Source of the DNA: Candidatus Saccharimonadota bacterium
Lineage (GTDB): Bacteria; Patescibacteriota; Saccharimonadia; Saccharimonadales; Saccharimonadaceae
Length of the DNA stretch: 64,000 nucleotides
Direction: 5' to 3'
Assembly: GCA_905372835.1 (NCBI GenBank)
Contig: CAJPQK010000001.1
Coordinates: 496,001 to 560,000, forward strand
The position numbers were made by a program, and so were the translations under genes. Below, piece by piece: positions 26,697 through 35,078 of this stretch. The notes under the pieces were generated by a model. It saw only the letters and a program-made list of their open reading frames with translations. It had not been told where the DNA came from and did no database searches. The first letter of the stretch is position 1; every line of letters starts with the position of its first letter.

Positions 26697-28166
26697 ATGA
26701 TTAGCTGGAAGACCATTTGGCGGTCATTGAAAAATAGAGATATGCAAAAACGCCTATCAATTGTAGTAGGTATCATTGTCGTATATCGATTACTCGCGCA
26801 CATTCCAGTGCCATTGGCTGAGCCAACACAGTTGCGCCAAGCCATCAGCTCCGCATTAGGAAGCACAGATTTAGGAGGGTTCCTTAACCTTCTGTCCGGC
26901 GGTGCTTTGGCGAGCTTTTCTTTGGTATTGGTTGGTTTGAGCCCATTCATTACCGCCAGCATCATCATCCAGCTGCTGACAAAAGCTATTCCAAAACTAA
27001 AGGAACTCCACGACGACGGCGAAACTGGACGCCGTAAAATTCAGCAATGGACACGTCGCATCACCGTTCCACTGGCCATCGTTCAGTCAATTGCTTTCAT
27101 CTTCATCTTGCGCCAGACCATCTTGGCTGGCGGATCAACCGTCTTGAGCGATCCAACCATCATGGAATGGACAGTTTCGGTTGTCGCCATGACCGCTGGA
27201 TCAGTCTTGTTGATGTGGCTAGGTGAGCTCATCACCGAGCAGGGAGTAGGAAATGGTATCTCGCTGTTGATTTTCGCAGGAATCGTCAGCCAGTTACCTC
27301 AGATGCTAGCCACTGTCATCCGTTCACTCTTTGACACCTCAAGCGGCTCATTGAGCGTATTTGGCTGGTTCCAATTGCCGGTCAGTCCAACTATGTTCTG
27401 GATAGTATTCTTCCTCTTGCTCATGATGTTAATCGTCCTGTACTTCCTCGTGAAGATCAACGAAGCACAGCGTGTTATCACTATCAACTACGCCAAGCGT
27501 GTCCACGGTAACAGTAACTACGGCGGCATCAAAAGCATCCTGCCAGTCAAACTAATCGCCGCTGGTGTGATCCCGGTCATTTTCGCCGTGGCTTTCTTGA
27601 GTCTGCCACAGTTCATCGGTCAAATCATGAAAGCCTCTGGTAACGAAGGGTTGCAATCACTAGCAAACACACTGATCACCTGGTTCCAAGCACCAAACCC
27701 AGGCAGCTTTACCGGCAGCACCGCTGAAGCCTTCATCTATCCTGTCCTGTACTTCATCTTAGTCATCGCTTTCACATACTTCTACACTGGCTTTAGCTTT
27801 GACGCCACCGAAATCTCCGAAGGCTTGCAAAAACAGGGCGGCTTCATTGAAGGCATTCGCCCAGGCAAGCAAACCGAAGAATACCTCCGCCGCACCGTCA
27901 ACCGTTTGGTCTTGTTCGGCTCATTGGCACTTGGCGTGGTCGCCATCTTGCCGTTCGTCGCTGAATATCTGATCTATCACATCACGGGGCTGACCGGCAC
28001 TCGCTTATCAATCGGTGGTACCGGTATCTTGATTATCGTCTCCGTAGCCCTCGAATCCATCCGTCAAATCAGCTCGCGCGCACTGATGGTGACCTACGAT
28101 GACTTTGATGCCGACGATTTGGGAAGCGATAAACCAAAAAAACGGCGATTGCTCCGCAAAAAATAA
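26697..28166 (+). CDS. secY: Protein translocase channel SecY
   Basis: 489 residues with ten membrane helices. The plug and gate region (GGALASFSLVLVGLSPFITASIIIQ), the cytoplasmic loop around EGQQ-like FDATEISEGLQKQGGFIEGIRPG and the TEEYLRR loop are classical. With SecE (50176) it forms the Sec pore. A TATACT box lies near 26644. There is no adk or map downstream; the gene ends at a strong terminator. Confidence 0.97.
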   Translation: MISWKTIWRSLKNRDMQKRLSIVVGIIVVYRLLAHIPVPLAEPTQLRQAISSALGSTDLGGFLNLLSGGALASFSLVLVGLSPFITASIIIQLLTKAIPKLKELHDDGETGRRKIQQWTRRITVPLAIVQSIAFIFILRQTILAGGSTVLSDPTIMEWTVSVVAMTAGSVLLMWLGELITEQGVGNGISLLIFAGIVSQLPQMLATVIRSLFDTSSGSLSVFGWFQLPVSPTMFWIVFFLLLMMLIVLYFLVKINEAQRVITINYAKRVHGNSNYGGIKSILPVKLIAAGVIPVIFAVAFLSLPQFIGQIMKASGNEGLQSLANTLITWFQAPNPGSFTGSTAEAFIYPVLYFILVIAFTYFYTGFSFDATEISEGLQKQGGFIEGIRPGKQTEEYLRRTVNRLVLFGSLALGVVAILPFVAEYLIYHITGLTGTRLSIGGTGILIIVSVALESIRQISSRALMVTYDDFDADDLGSDKPKKRRLLRKK

Positions 28167-28172
28167 TACACT

Positions 28173-28200
28173 AAATCCCCGCACGAAACGGGGATTTTTA
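28173..28200 (+). terminator. secY terminator
   Basis: AAATCCCC (28173-28180) pairs perfectly with GGGGATTT (28190-28197), 9-nt loop, followed by TTATTTGG. Confidence 0.9.
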
Positions 28201-28218
28201 TTTGGTACAATACCGAGA

Positions 28219-28800
28219 CTAACGTACTCTGTAAGAATAAGTCAGGGGAGCATTCTCTGCAGCGCGACTTTCATTCTGGCAAACTGGTGCGATTTCCTTG
28301 CTGATATTATTTTCATCAGTCATTTTACAGCTTGGAACCTCAAACAAATTGAACTGATTTGTTGGTGAAATTGCTTTCCAACCATCGTCTTTCTTTACTG
28401 CAAACATCCGCGCGAGCGTGTTGCCACAACCAGAGCCTAATAGTAATTGTTTTTCGTCTTGAGAATACGCGATCACGCTGACCGCACCATTGTTATCTTT
28501 GCAACCTGATCGCTCATTTTCTTTTTTCAGAAACTCACGAATTTCTTTTACGGACGCGTCGTGCCGAGCGATCGCCTTATTTCCCTCAAAACGAAAGCCC
28601 AATGAGCCCAAACTCACGAAGCCGCTGCCAATCTTTTCCGTCGCTGCATATGGTTTGTGCGATGATTGACAGTTCAATTTCCACACCAAACAACCAACAA
28701 TCAGCATCAACACTGCTATCACACCAATCAAAACGGGCACCAGCAGCTCAACTTGTGATTTTTTTGCTTGAGACTTTGTTTGATTTTTTGTACTTGCCAT
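28219..28800 (-). CDS. Single-pass membrane hypothetical protein
   Basis: 193 residues. A Lys/Gln-rich cytoplasmic start, one helix (about residues 18-42, ending in CLVWKLNC), then an extracellular domain with five further cysteines, two of them in GSGCGN and PVCQN. No family recognised. AAGGAT lies before the ATG. The upstream DNA is the host copy of repeat X, and a TATACT box for this gene lies inside it (minus strand), so the copper island inserted right at this promoter. Confidence 0.65.
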   Translation of the reverse strand: MASTKNQTKSQAKKSQVELLVPVLIGVIAVLMLIVGCLVWKLNCQSSHKPYAATEKIGSGFVSLGSLGFRFEGNKAIARHDASVKEIREFLKKENERSGCKDNNGAVSVIAYSQDEKQLLLGSGCGNTLARMFAVKKDDGWKAISPTNQFNLFEVPSCKMTDENNISKEIAPVCQNESRAAENAPLTYSYRVR

Positions 28801-28832
28801 AAAAATCCTTATGTTAACTTTGATAGCTCAAG

Positions 28833-28857
28833 TATAGCACATAAATTTATGGAAATA
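28833..28857 (+). repeat. Direct repeat X, left copy
   Basis: 25 bp (TATAGCACATAAATTTATGG then AAATA). The identical 25-mer recurs at 31817-31841. At this side X comes first and repeat Y follows. Confidence 0.98.
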
Positions 28858-28877
28858 TGTTGTGAGATAATACATAT
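28857..28877 (+). repeat. Direct repeat Y, left copy
   Basis: 21 bp (ATGTTGTGAGATAATACATA then T). The identical 21-mer recurs at 31799-31819. It shares one base with X here. Confidence 0.98.
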
Positions 28878-28908
28878 GTGACAAGACTATACAAAAAACG
28901 ATTACTGT

Positions 28909-28946
28909 TGTAAACTATATAATGTAAAAAGATTACAAACGTAAAC
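28909..28946 (+). promoter_or_regulatory. copYA promoter with likely CopY operator
   Basis: TATAAT (28918-28923) is overlapped by an inverted repeat, TTGTAA (28909-28914) with TTACAA (28933-28938). CopY operators contain TACA/TGTA half sites, so this is a plausible copper-relieved operator. A related palindrome, TACAAACTTGTA (31748-31759), lies after copA. Confidence 0.6.
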
Positions 28947-28964
28947 ATTAAAGGAGGTAAGAAT

Positions 28965-29432
28965 GTGAAAGAAAATTGCAGAATCGATAAAAAACAGCAT
29001 ATAACCGATGCAGAATGGGAAGTAATGCGAGTTGTGTGGGCAAATAGCGAAGTTACGAGCAAGTTTGTGGCAGAGGTGCTTTGTGAGAAAATGAACTGGA
29101 AACAGGCTACAATAAAGGCGCTGTTGAATCGGCTGTTGAAAAAGAATATTTTGAAAAAGAAGGAAATTGGGAACAAGTATATTTATTCGACAGATTTTAC
29201 AGAAAAGGAAGTTGCTAACAGTTATATATTAGGAACTTTTGATAAAATTTGTAAAACGAAAGTTGGAGAAATGATAGGGAAAGTTATTGAGAACAGTGAA
29301 CTGAGTTTTGACGACTTGGATTTGATTTTAAAGGCTGTTGAGGAAAAGAGGAAAACGGCTATGGGAGAAGTTTTGTGTGATTGTGTGGAGGGGCAGTGTA
29401 ATTGCGAACATAGCGGACATAAGCATATTTAA
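28965..29432 (+). CDS. copY: Copper-responsive transcriptional repressor CopY
   Basis: 155 residues, GTG start eight nt after AAAGGAGG. The N-terminal winged helix (about 1-75; DAEWEVMRVVWAN, KQATIKALLNRLLKK) belongs to the BlaI/MecI/CopY family. The C-terminal CxCx4CxC (Cys138, 140, 145, 147) is the metal cluster that distinguishes CopY from BlaI and MecI; HSGHKH follows. In the family, copper displaces zinc at this site and releases the operator, inducing copA. It is 33 nt upstream of copA. Confidence 0.92.
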   Translation: MKENCRIDKKQHITDAEWEVMRVVWANSEVTSKFVAEVLCEKMNWKQATIKALLNRLLKKNILKKKEIGNKYIYSTDFTEKEVANSYILGTFDKICKTKVGEMIGKVIENSELSFDDLDLILKAVEEKRKTAMGEVLCDCVEGQCNCEHSGHKHI

Positions 29433-29465
29433 GATATAGTGTGCTAAATGAAGGAAGAAAAGATT

Positions 29466-31694
29466 ATGGCAGAAAAAAACTATACAGTAACTGGAATGAG
29501 CTGTGCATCTTGTGCCAATACTGTGGAAAAGGCACTTAATAAAAATAATGATATTAACGCTTCAGTTAATTTTGCAACTGAAAAATTGAATATTGAATAT
29601 GATGAGAATAAGTACAATTTTGATAAAATTAGGAAAATAGTGGAGTCGGCTGGGTATGGACTGGCTGAGGATATGACAGAAGATAAAAAGGTGGAACTTT
29701 ATCAAGAAAAAATAACAAGTTTGAAAAATCGATTAATTTTAGCAGTTATTTTTGTTGTTCCACTTTTGTATATTTCGATGGGGCATATGCTTGGGGCAGT
29801 ACTTCCTGAATTTTTGAATCCTAAGGTAAATCCGCTTAATTTTGCGTTGGCACAGTTTGTGTTGACTTTGCCTATTATTTATGCTGGGAGAGATTTTTTT
29901 TCACATGGATTTAAAAATTTAGTAAGAAAATCTCCAACAATGGATTCATTAATTGCTATTGGGTCAACGGCGGCGGTACTCTATGGAATTTACGCAACTT
30001 TTGAAATTGTAATTGTAGACCCTGAAGCACATATGGATTTATATTATGAGTCGGCTGGTGCAATTATTACGTTAATCTTGTTTGGAAAACTGCTGGAGGC
30101 AAAAACAAAAGGTCAAACTTCATCGGCAATAAAAAAACTTATCGGACTTCAACCTAAAAAGGCTAAAATTATTGAAAATGGAGCGGAAAAGGAAGTTCTG
30201 ATTGAAAACTTGAAAGTTGGAGATATTGTTATTGTGAAGCCGGGAGAAAAAATTGCGGTGGATGGAAGAATTGTGGAAGGGGCGACTTCTGTTGATGAGT
30301 CAATGTTGACAGGAGAAAGTTTGCCAGTAAGCAAAAAAGTTGGAGATAAGGTTGTTGGAGGAAGTATTAATAAAAATGGGAGTATTAGATTTGAAGCAAC
30401 TGAAATTGGGAAAAATACAGTTTTGTCACAAATTATAAAGCTGGTTGAGGAGGCACAGGGGTCAAAGGCTCCTATTTCTAGAATGGCAGACATTGTGTCG
30501 GCATATTTTGTGCCGATTGTTATTGGGATTGCGATAATTACAGGAATTGCTTGGTTTCTAAGTGGAAGTGGATTGGTTACTGCATTGTCGTTTTTCATCG
30601 CTGTACTCGTAATTGCGTGTCCGTGTGCATTGGGACTTGCAACACCTACATCAATAATGGTTGGAACTGGAAAAGGGGCTGAAAACGGTATCCTTATCAA
30701 AAGTGGGGAAGCTCTTGAAACAGCATACAAAATAAAAACAGTTGTATTTGATAAGACTGGTACGATTACGAAAGGAAAGCCTATACTGACTAATTTGATT
30801 GCTTATGGGAAATATAATGAAAATGAATTGTTAAAAATTGCTGCAAGTGTGGAAAATGATTCAGAGCATCCATTGGCAGAAGCAATCGTAAACAAAGCAA
30901 AAGAGAAAAATATTGAAATTAAGCCGTATGAAAAATTTAGGGCAATGCCAGGTTACGGTATTCGTGCAACATTTGAAGGCAAGGAAGTTCAAATTGGAAA
31001 TAGAAAATTGATGGAAAATCGAAAAATCAATGTAGAAATTTCTCAAAAAGATTATGATATTTTGTTGAATGAAGGAAAAACGCCAATGTACATTTCGATT
31101 GATAACGAATTGGCGGGACTTGTTGCAGTTGCAGACGTTATCAAGGAAACAAGCAAGGAAGCTATAGAAAAACTGAAAAAAATGGGAATCAAGACAGTAA
31201 TGCTAACTGGAGATAACGAAAAAACTGCCAAATTTATCGCAAAACAAGTGGGAATAGATGATGTAATTTCAGAAGTGCTGCCTTATCAGAAATCTCAAAA
31301 AGTAAAGGAACTTCAGGAAAAAGATGAGTTTGTCGCAATGGTTGGAGACGGAATTAACGATTCACCAGCACTTGCTCAAGCAAACGTTGGGATTGCGATA
31401 GGAAATGGAACGGATGTTGCGATAGAATCAGCTGATATTGTCTTAATTAGAAACGATTTGAGAGATGTTGCGGGTGCAATAGCATTAAGTAAAGCGACAA
31501 TCACAAATATAAAGGAAAATCTATTTTGGGCATTCTTTTATAACGTACTTGGAATACCATTTGCCGCTGGAATATTTTATGCATTTTTCAATGGACCAAA
31601 ATTGGATCCGATGATAGCGGCTTTTGCAATGTCATTTAGTTCAGTATCTGTTTTGGGTAATGCTTTAAGATTGAATTTTTTTAAAGTTAAATAG
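29466..31694 (+). CDS. copA: Copper(I)-exporting P-type ATPase
   Basis: 742 residues from the ATG at 29466, with AAGGAAG at suitable distance; an ATG six codons earlier is also open. One N-terminal metal-binding domain (GMSCASC, residues 10-16), the membrane CPC motif (Cys385-Pro-Cys387), TGES at 282, the phosphorylation site DKTGT at 429, HPLAEA and the hinge GDGINDSPALAQA define a P1B-1 pump that exports Cu+. It forms an operon with copY. Codon use and AT content differ sharply from the host genes on both sides, which is the main sign of transfer. Confidence 0.96.
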   Translation: MAEKNYTVTGMSCASCANTVEKALNKNNDINASVNFATEKLNIEYDENKYNFDKIRKIVESAGYGLAEDMTEDKKVELYQEKITSLKNRLILAVIFVVPLLYISMGHMLGAVLPEFLNPKVNPLNFALAQFVLTLPIIYAGRDFFSHGFKNLVRKSPTMDSLIAIGSTAAVLYGIYATFEIVIVDPEAHMDLYYESAGAIITLILFGKLLEAKTKGQTSSAIKKLIGLQPKKAKIIENGAEKEVLIENLKVGDIVIVKPGEKIAVDGRIVEGATSVDESMLTGESLPVSKKVGDKVVGGSINKNGSIRFEATEIGKNTVLSQIIKLVEEAQGSKAPISRMADIVSAYFVPIVIGIAIITGIAWFLSGSGLVTALSFFIAVLVIACPCALGLATPTSIMVGTGKGAENGILIKSGEALETAYKIKTVVFDKTGTITKGKPILTNLIAYGKYNENELLKIAASVENDSEHPLAEAIVNKAKEKNIEIKPYEKFRAMPGYGIRATFEGKEVQIGNRKLMENRKINVEISQKDYDILLNEGKTPMYISIDNELAGLVAVADVIKETSKEAIEKLKKMGIKTVMLTGDNEKTAKFIAKQVGIDDVISEVLPYQKSQKVKELQEKDEFVAMVGDGINDSPALAQANVGIAIGNGTDVAIESADIVLIRNDLRDVAGAIALSKATITNIKENLFWAFFYNVLGIPFAAGIFYAFFNGPKLDPMIAAFAMSFSSVSVLGNALRLNFFKVK

Positions 31695-31798
31695 AATTTT
31701 AAAAAATAGGTTGAAGTTTACAATATTATAATTTATAAATAGCAATTTACAAACTTGTAGAAATGATATAAAAAAACTTAAAAAGTCTATTCTAAGAA

Positions 31799-31819
31799 AT
31801 GTTGTGAGATAATACATAT
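31799..31819 (+). repeat. Direct repeat Y, right copy
   Basis: Identical to 28857-28877 over 21 bp. It shares three bases with the following X copy. Confidence 0.98.
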
Positions 31820-31841
31820 AGCACATAAATTTATGGAAATA
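31817..31841 (+). repeat. Direct repeat X, right copy
   Basis: Identical to 28833-28857 over 25 bp. It ends 4 bases before the infA -35 box, so the insertion left that promoter intact. Confidence 0.98.
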
Positions 31842-31845
31842 CCTC

Positions 31846-31874
31846 TTGCCAAACTGCGCTGCGTGCTGTATAAT
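31846..31874 (+). promoter_or_regulatory. infA operon promoter
   Basis: TTGCCA (31846-31851), 17 nt, TATAAT (31869-31874), a near-consensus promoter for the alpha-operon genes. Confidence 0.85.
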
Positions 31875-31889
31875 TGACAACTGTAACTT

Positions 31890-32135
31890 ATGGCGAGTCA
31901 AAAGGAAGTCATCAAAATGATTGGTAAGGTAGTGGAAGCACTGCCTAATACTCAATTTCGGGTGGAACTGGAGAATGGCCATAGTATCATCGCGCACATT
32001 TCAGGACGAATGCGCAAGCACTATATTCGTCTAGTGCCTGGTGACAAGGTTGAAGTTGAGATGACCCCTTACGATCTGACAAAGGGACGAATCAGCTTCC
32101 GCCTACGTGACGACCGACCGCACCAAGGTCGCTAG
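31890..32135 (+). CDS. infA: Translation initiation factor IF-1
   Basis: 81 residues. GKVVEALPNTQFRVELENGH and the GRMRKHYIRLVPGDKVEVEMTPYDLTKGRI block are the OB fold of IF-1, which occupies the A site in initiation. The start agrees with the family's N-terminus. The leader is short and carries no clear ribosome-binding site. Confidence 0.97.
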   Translation: MASQKEVIKMIGKVVEALPNTQFRVELENGHSIIAHISGRMRKHYIRLVPGDKVEVEMTPYDLTKGRISFRLRDDRPHQGR

Positions 32136-32189
32136 TCAAATATTAACGGTAATCTCGGGTTTACTCGGGAAGGGAGATTTACGCACTTT

Positions 32190-32330
32190 ATGAAAGTTCG
32201 TGCAAGTGTTAGAAAAATCAGTCCCGATGACGTACTCGTGCGCCGCGTTGGCCGCAAAAAAGGCAAACGTATCGCTCGGTTGCGCGTCATCAACAAGAAA
32301 AAACCTAAGAATAAGCAAAGGCAGGGTTAA
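32190..32330 (+). CDS. rpmJ: 50S ribosomal protein L36, cysteine-free
   Basis: 46 residues: MKVRASVRKISPDD at the start and KKKPKNKQRQG at the end. The ends match L36, but the usual zinc ribbon (CxxC...C...H) is missing and the middle is basic (GRKKGKRIARLR). It lies between infA and rpsM, exactly where rpmJ belongs. AGGGAG precedes the ATG and rpsM starts two bases after the stop. Confidence 0.9.
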   Translation: MKVRASVRKISPDDVLVRRVGRKKGKRIARLRVINKKKPKNKQRQG

Positions 32331-32332
32331 GC

Positions 32333-32719
32333 ATGGCTCGAATTGCTGGGGTAGTTATCCCAACAGAGAAGCAAGTGCAAATCGCGCTCACCTATATTTA
32401 TGGGGTTGGGCCAAAGCACGCTTCGAGCATCCTTGCGGCGGCTAAGATTGAGCCGACCACTCGGGTGAAAGATCTCACCGAGGCTGAAGAAAACAAGATT
32501 CGCGAAATTATCGACAGCGAATACACCGTCGAAGGTGATCTCCAGCGCTTGGTAACTAACAACATTAAGCGCTTGAAGGATATCAACGCCTATCGCGGTC
32601 TTCGCCACAAAGCAGGACTGCCGACACGCGGACAGCGGACTCGTACGAATGCACGAACTCGCAAGGGTCGCGCCATCGCCGTGGGCGGTACACAACCAAA
32701 AGCAGCAAGTAAGACCTAA
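32333..32719 (+). CDS. rpsM: 30S ribosomal protein S13
   Basis: 128 residues. MARIAGVVIPTEKQVQIALTYIYG and RGLRHKAGLPTRGQRTRTNARTRKG are classical S13 blocks. S13 bridges the 30S head to the 50S subunit and contacts the P-site tRNA. Confidence 0.98.
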   Translation: MARIAGVVIPTEKQVQIALTYIYGVGPKHASSILAAAKIEPTTRVKDLTEAEENKIREIIDSEYTVEGDLQRLVTNNIKRLKDINAYRGLRHKAGLPTRGQRTRTNARTRKGRAIAVGGTQPKAASKT

Positions 32720-32734
32720 AGAAAGGACTAAGAA

Positions 32735-33124
32735 ATGGCAGACGCAAAATCTACCAAGAAAAAGCAGCGCCGATCAGTCCCAGCTGGTCAGCTGCATATT
32801 CAAGCAACATTCAACAACACCATTGTTACCTTTTCTGACAAGAAGGGTAACGTGTTGACCGCTTCATCAGCTGGTGCATGTGGTTTCCGTGGTAGCAAAA
32901 AGGGCACCGCCTATGCTTCACAGGTTGCTGCTGAAAAAGCTGCTGAAGCTGCGAAAACTCAGTATGGTTTGAAATCAGTTGACGTTTTCGTCAAAGGTGT
33001 CGGCTTGGGCCGCGATGCCGCTATTCGTGCGGTCGGCGCTTTCGACATCTCAGTAGAAAGCATTAAGGACGTAACTGGCGTGCCTCACGGCGGTGTTCGT
33101 CCACGAAAGGCACGGAGGGCATAA
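32735..33124 (+). CDS. rpsK: 30S ribosomal protein S11
   Basis: 129 residues. HIQATFNNTIVTFSD, the SSAGACGFRGSKKGT loop and VTGVPHGGVRPRKARR define S11, part of the 30S platform near the E site. AAAGGA lies before the ATG. Confidence 0.98.
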   Translation: MADAKSTKKKQRRSVPAGQLHIQATFNNTIVTFSDKKGNVLTASSAGACGFRGSKKGTAYASQVAAEKAAEAAKTQYGLKSVDVFVKGVGLGRDAAIRAVGAFDISVESIKDVTGVPHGGVRPRKARRA

Positions 33125-33126
33125 TT

Positions 33127-33747
33127 ATGGCACGAGATAATTCACCGATTGTCAAGCAAAGCCGCCGCGAAGGTTATGCGCTTCATCCAAAAGCACATAA
33201 AGTTTTGGCACGAAAATCTGGCATTCCAGGTCAGCACGCACACAGCCGACACAGCAAACCAAGTTTGTACGCCACGCAGCTGCGCGAAAAGCAAAAAGTT
33301 CGCCGGCTTTATGGTTTGGTTGAAAAGCAATTTGCTCGGCTGATGGACGAGGCAACACGCGCCCAAGAAGGTTTGGCAGGCGAGAACCTGTTGAAATTGT
33401 TGGAACGCCGCCTGGACAACGTTGTGTACCGTGCTGGTTTTGCAACCAGCCGCCGCGCTGCTCGCCAGCTGGTCGGACACGGTCACTTCTTGCTGAACGG
33501 TCGCCGTGTTGATATTCCATCAATTCGCGTCAAAGCAGGTGATATCATCGAAGTACGTCCAAAGAGTACCAAGTCGGTATACTTTACACACATCGACGAC
33601 GTTATCAGTAACTCAATTCAAGGTCCGCTCAGCTGGATGAAGAGTGATGTCAAAAAATTGAAAATTGAGATCACTGGACAGCCAAAGCGTGAAGAAGCAG
33701 AAGCTGATATCAACGAGCAATTAATTGTTGAGTATTACTCACGATAA
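33127..33747 (+). CDS. rpsD: 30S ribosomal protein S4
   Basis: 206 residues. The S4 RNA-binding domain (LDNVVYRAGFATSRRAARQLVGHGHFLLNGRRVD region) is intact, and no N-terminal CxxC zinc motif is seen. S4 starts 30S assembly and, in E. coli, represses the alpha operon. Confidence 0.97.
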   Translation: MARDNSPIVKQSRREGYALHPKAHKVLARKSGIPGQHAHSRHSKPSLYATQLREKQKVRRLYGLVEKQFARLMDEATRAQEGLAGENLLKLLERRLDNVVYRAGFATSRRAARQLVGHGHFLLNGRRVDIPSIRVKAGDIIEVRPKSTKSVYFTHIDDVISNSIQGPLSWMKSDVKKLKIEITGQPKREEAEADINEQLIVEYYSR

Positions 33748-33767
33748 AAGAAGGGTTAGGGAAAAGT

Positions 33768-34688
33768 ATGGCAAAAGCAATTTATAATCCAGCTCTGGCA
33801 AGCATCGAAGATGTTTCTGACACCAGTGCAACCTTTCTGATTGAACCGCTCCACTCAGGCTACGGCAACACGTTGGGCAACTCAATGCGCCGCGTCTTGC
33901 TCTCCAGCATCCGCGGTGGCGCAATCGTCGCTTTCCGCATTGAAGGTGCGACACACGAGTTTACTACCGTCGAGGGCATCAAAGAAGATGTCGTTGACAT
34001 CATGCTGAACCTAAAGGGTGTGCGACTCCGCGTTCACACTGACGAGCCAGTTGAGTTGCGTCTGGAGAAAACTGGTGGTGTTATCACCGCTGGTGACATC
34101 CAAGCAAACGGCGAAGTAGAAGTTGTTAACCCAGACCACGTCATCGCTACCATTGATGATCCAAAGAAAACGGTCATCATGGACTTGGTAGCAGAGGCTG
34201 GTCGCGGTTACCAGACAATTGAGGACTCAAGCGAATCACGCCTACACTCAGACATGATCGCTCTGGACGCAGTCTTCACTCCAGTTTTGCGCGTACGCTA
34301 CAAGGTTGATCCAACTCGTGTTGGTGACGAAACCAATTTGGACAAATTGACCATGACTATTGAAACTGACGGCACCATGACTCCACGTGAGGCGTTTGAA
34401 GAGGCTGCAGCTATCTTGGTCAACCAATACACAGCTTTAGCTGGTAGCACCACTGTCGTGAGCGCACCTGCGCTTGGTACAACCACTGAAGACAGTGAAG
34501 CTGAATTGGATACATCCATCGAAGAATTAAACCTAAGCGCCCGCACGACGAACGCGCTGATTAACAATGAAATCCGCACGATTCGCGACCTGGTGACTTT
34601 GACCGAGCAAGATTTGCGAGAATTGAAAGGCTTTGGTTCAAAGGCGCTGGATGAAGTACGCGACAAGATGGCGGAATTGGAGTTTTAA
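33768..34688 (+). CDS. rpoA: RNA polymerase subunit alpha
   Basis: 306 residues. The N-terminal dimer domain (FLIEPLHSGYGNTLGNSMRRVLLSSI; GVREDV-like GIKEDVVDIMLNLKGV) is followed by an acidic linker and the C-terminal domain (SIEELNLSARTTNALINNEI, LKGFGSKALDEV) that binds UP elements and activators. AGGGTTAGGGAAAAGT precedes the start. Confidence 0.98.
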   Translation: MAKAIYNPALASIEDVSDTSATFLIEPLHSGYGNTLGNSMRRVLLSSIRGGAIVAFRIEGATHEFTTVEGIKEDVVDIMLNLKGVRLRVHTDEPVELRLEKTGGVITAGDIQANGEVEVVNPDHVIATIDDPKKTVIMDLVAEAGRGYQTIEDSSESRLHSDMIALDAVFTPVLRVRYKVDPTRVGDETNLDKLTMTIETDGTMTPREAFEEAAAILVNQYTALAGSTTVVSAPALGTTTEDSEAELDTSIEELNLSARTTNALINNEIRTIRDLVTLTEQDLRELKGFGSKALDEVRDKMAELEF

Positions 34689-34690
34689 CT

Positions 34691-35077
34691 ATGCATAGAC
34701 ACGGATATCAAGGGCGCAAGTTCGGCCGTGAGCGTGATCAACGGCGAGCCTTGCTCAAAGGTCTGGCAACCAGCCTGGTTGAGCACGGCAAAATCGAGAC
34801 CACCTTGCCGAAAGCCAAAGAGCTGAAGCGCCACATTGAAAAAATTATCACCAAGGCGAAGAAAGGCGATCTGGCCAGCCGCCGCCAGGTGATCGCAGCA
34901 CTCAGCACCCGCGCTGCTGCTTACAAGCTCGTTGATGAAATTGCCCCACAACTCGGCGGCCGCACCAGCGGACACGTTCGCGTTGAACGCACCCGCCTAC
35001 GTGTTGGCGACGGCGCGCAAATGGCAATCATCGAGTTTGTCGACGACATCAAACCAATGCCAAAGAAGGAGAAATAA
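34691..35077 (+). CDS. rplQ: 50S ribosomal protein L17
   Basis: 128 residues. MHRHGYQGRKFGRERDQRRALLKGLATSL is a clear L17 start, and the C-terminal GRTSGHVRVERTRLRVGDGAQMAIIEFV fits. Two bases after rpoA. Confidence 0.97.
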   Translation: MHRHGYQGRKFGRERDQRRALLKGLATSLVEHGKIETTLPKAKELKRHIEKIITKAKKGDLASRRQVIAALSTRAAAYKLVDEIAPQLGGRTSGHVRVERTRLRVGDGAQMAIIEFVDDIKPMPKKEK

Positions 35078-35078
35078 G

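Larger units (their letters stand above)
28833..31841. mobile_element. Copper-resistance island framed by repeats X-Y and Y-X
   Basis: About 3.0 kb, distinctly AT-rich with AAA, GAA, TTT and ATT codons, unlike the surrounding genes. It holds only copY and copA. The left edge reads X then Y, the right edge Y then X. There is no transposase, integrase or terminal inverted repeat. Removing everything between the two X copies would restore one host intergenic region with both flanking promoters. I infer horizontal gain, perhaps from a Fusobacteria or Leptotrichia-like donor by codon use; the mechanism is not known. Confidence 0.75.

Noticed and set aside
28965..29432. BlaI/MecI beta-lactam repressor
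   Set aside because: The CxCx4CxC tail and the adjacent copper ATPase identify CopY.
28833..31841. Ordinary IS-flanked transposon
   Set aside because: No transposase or terminal inverted repeats, and the repeats are direct and of two kinds.
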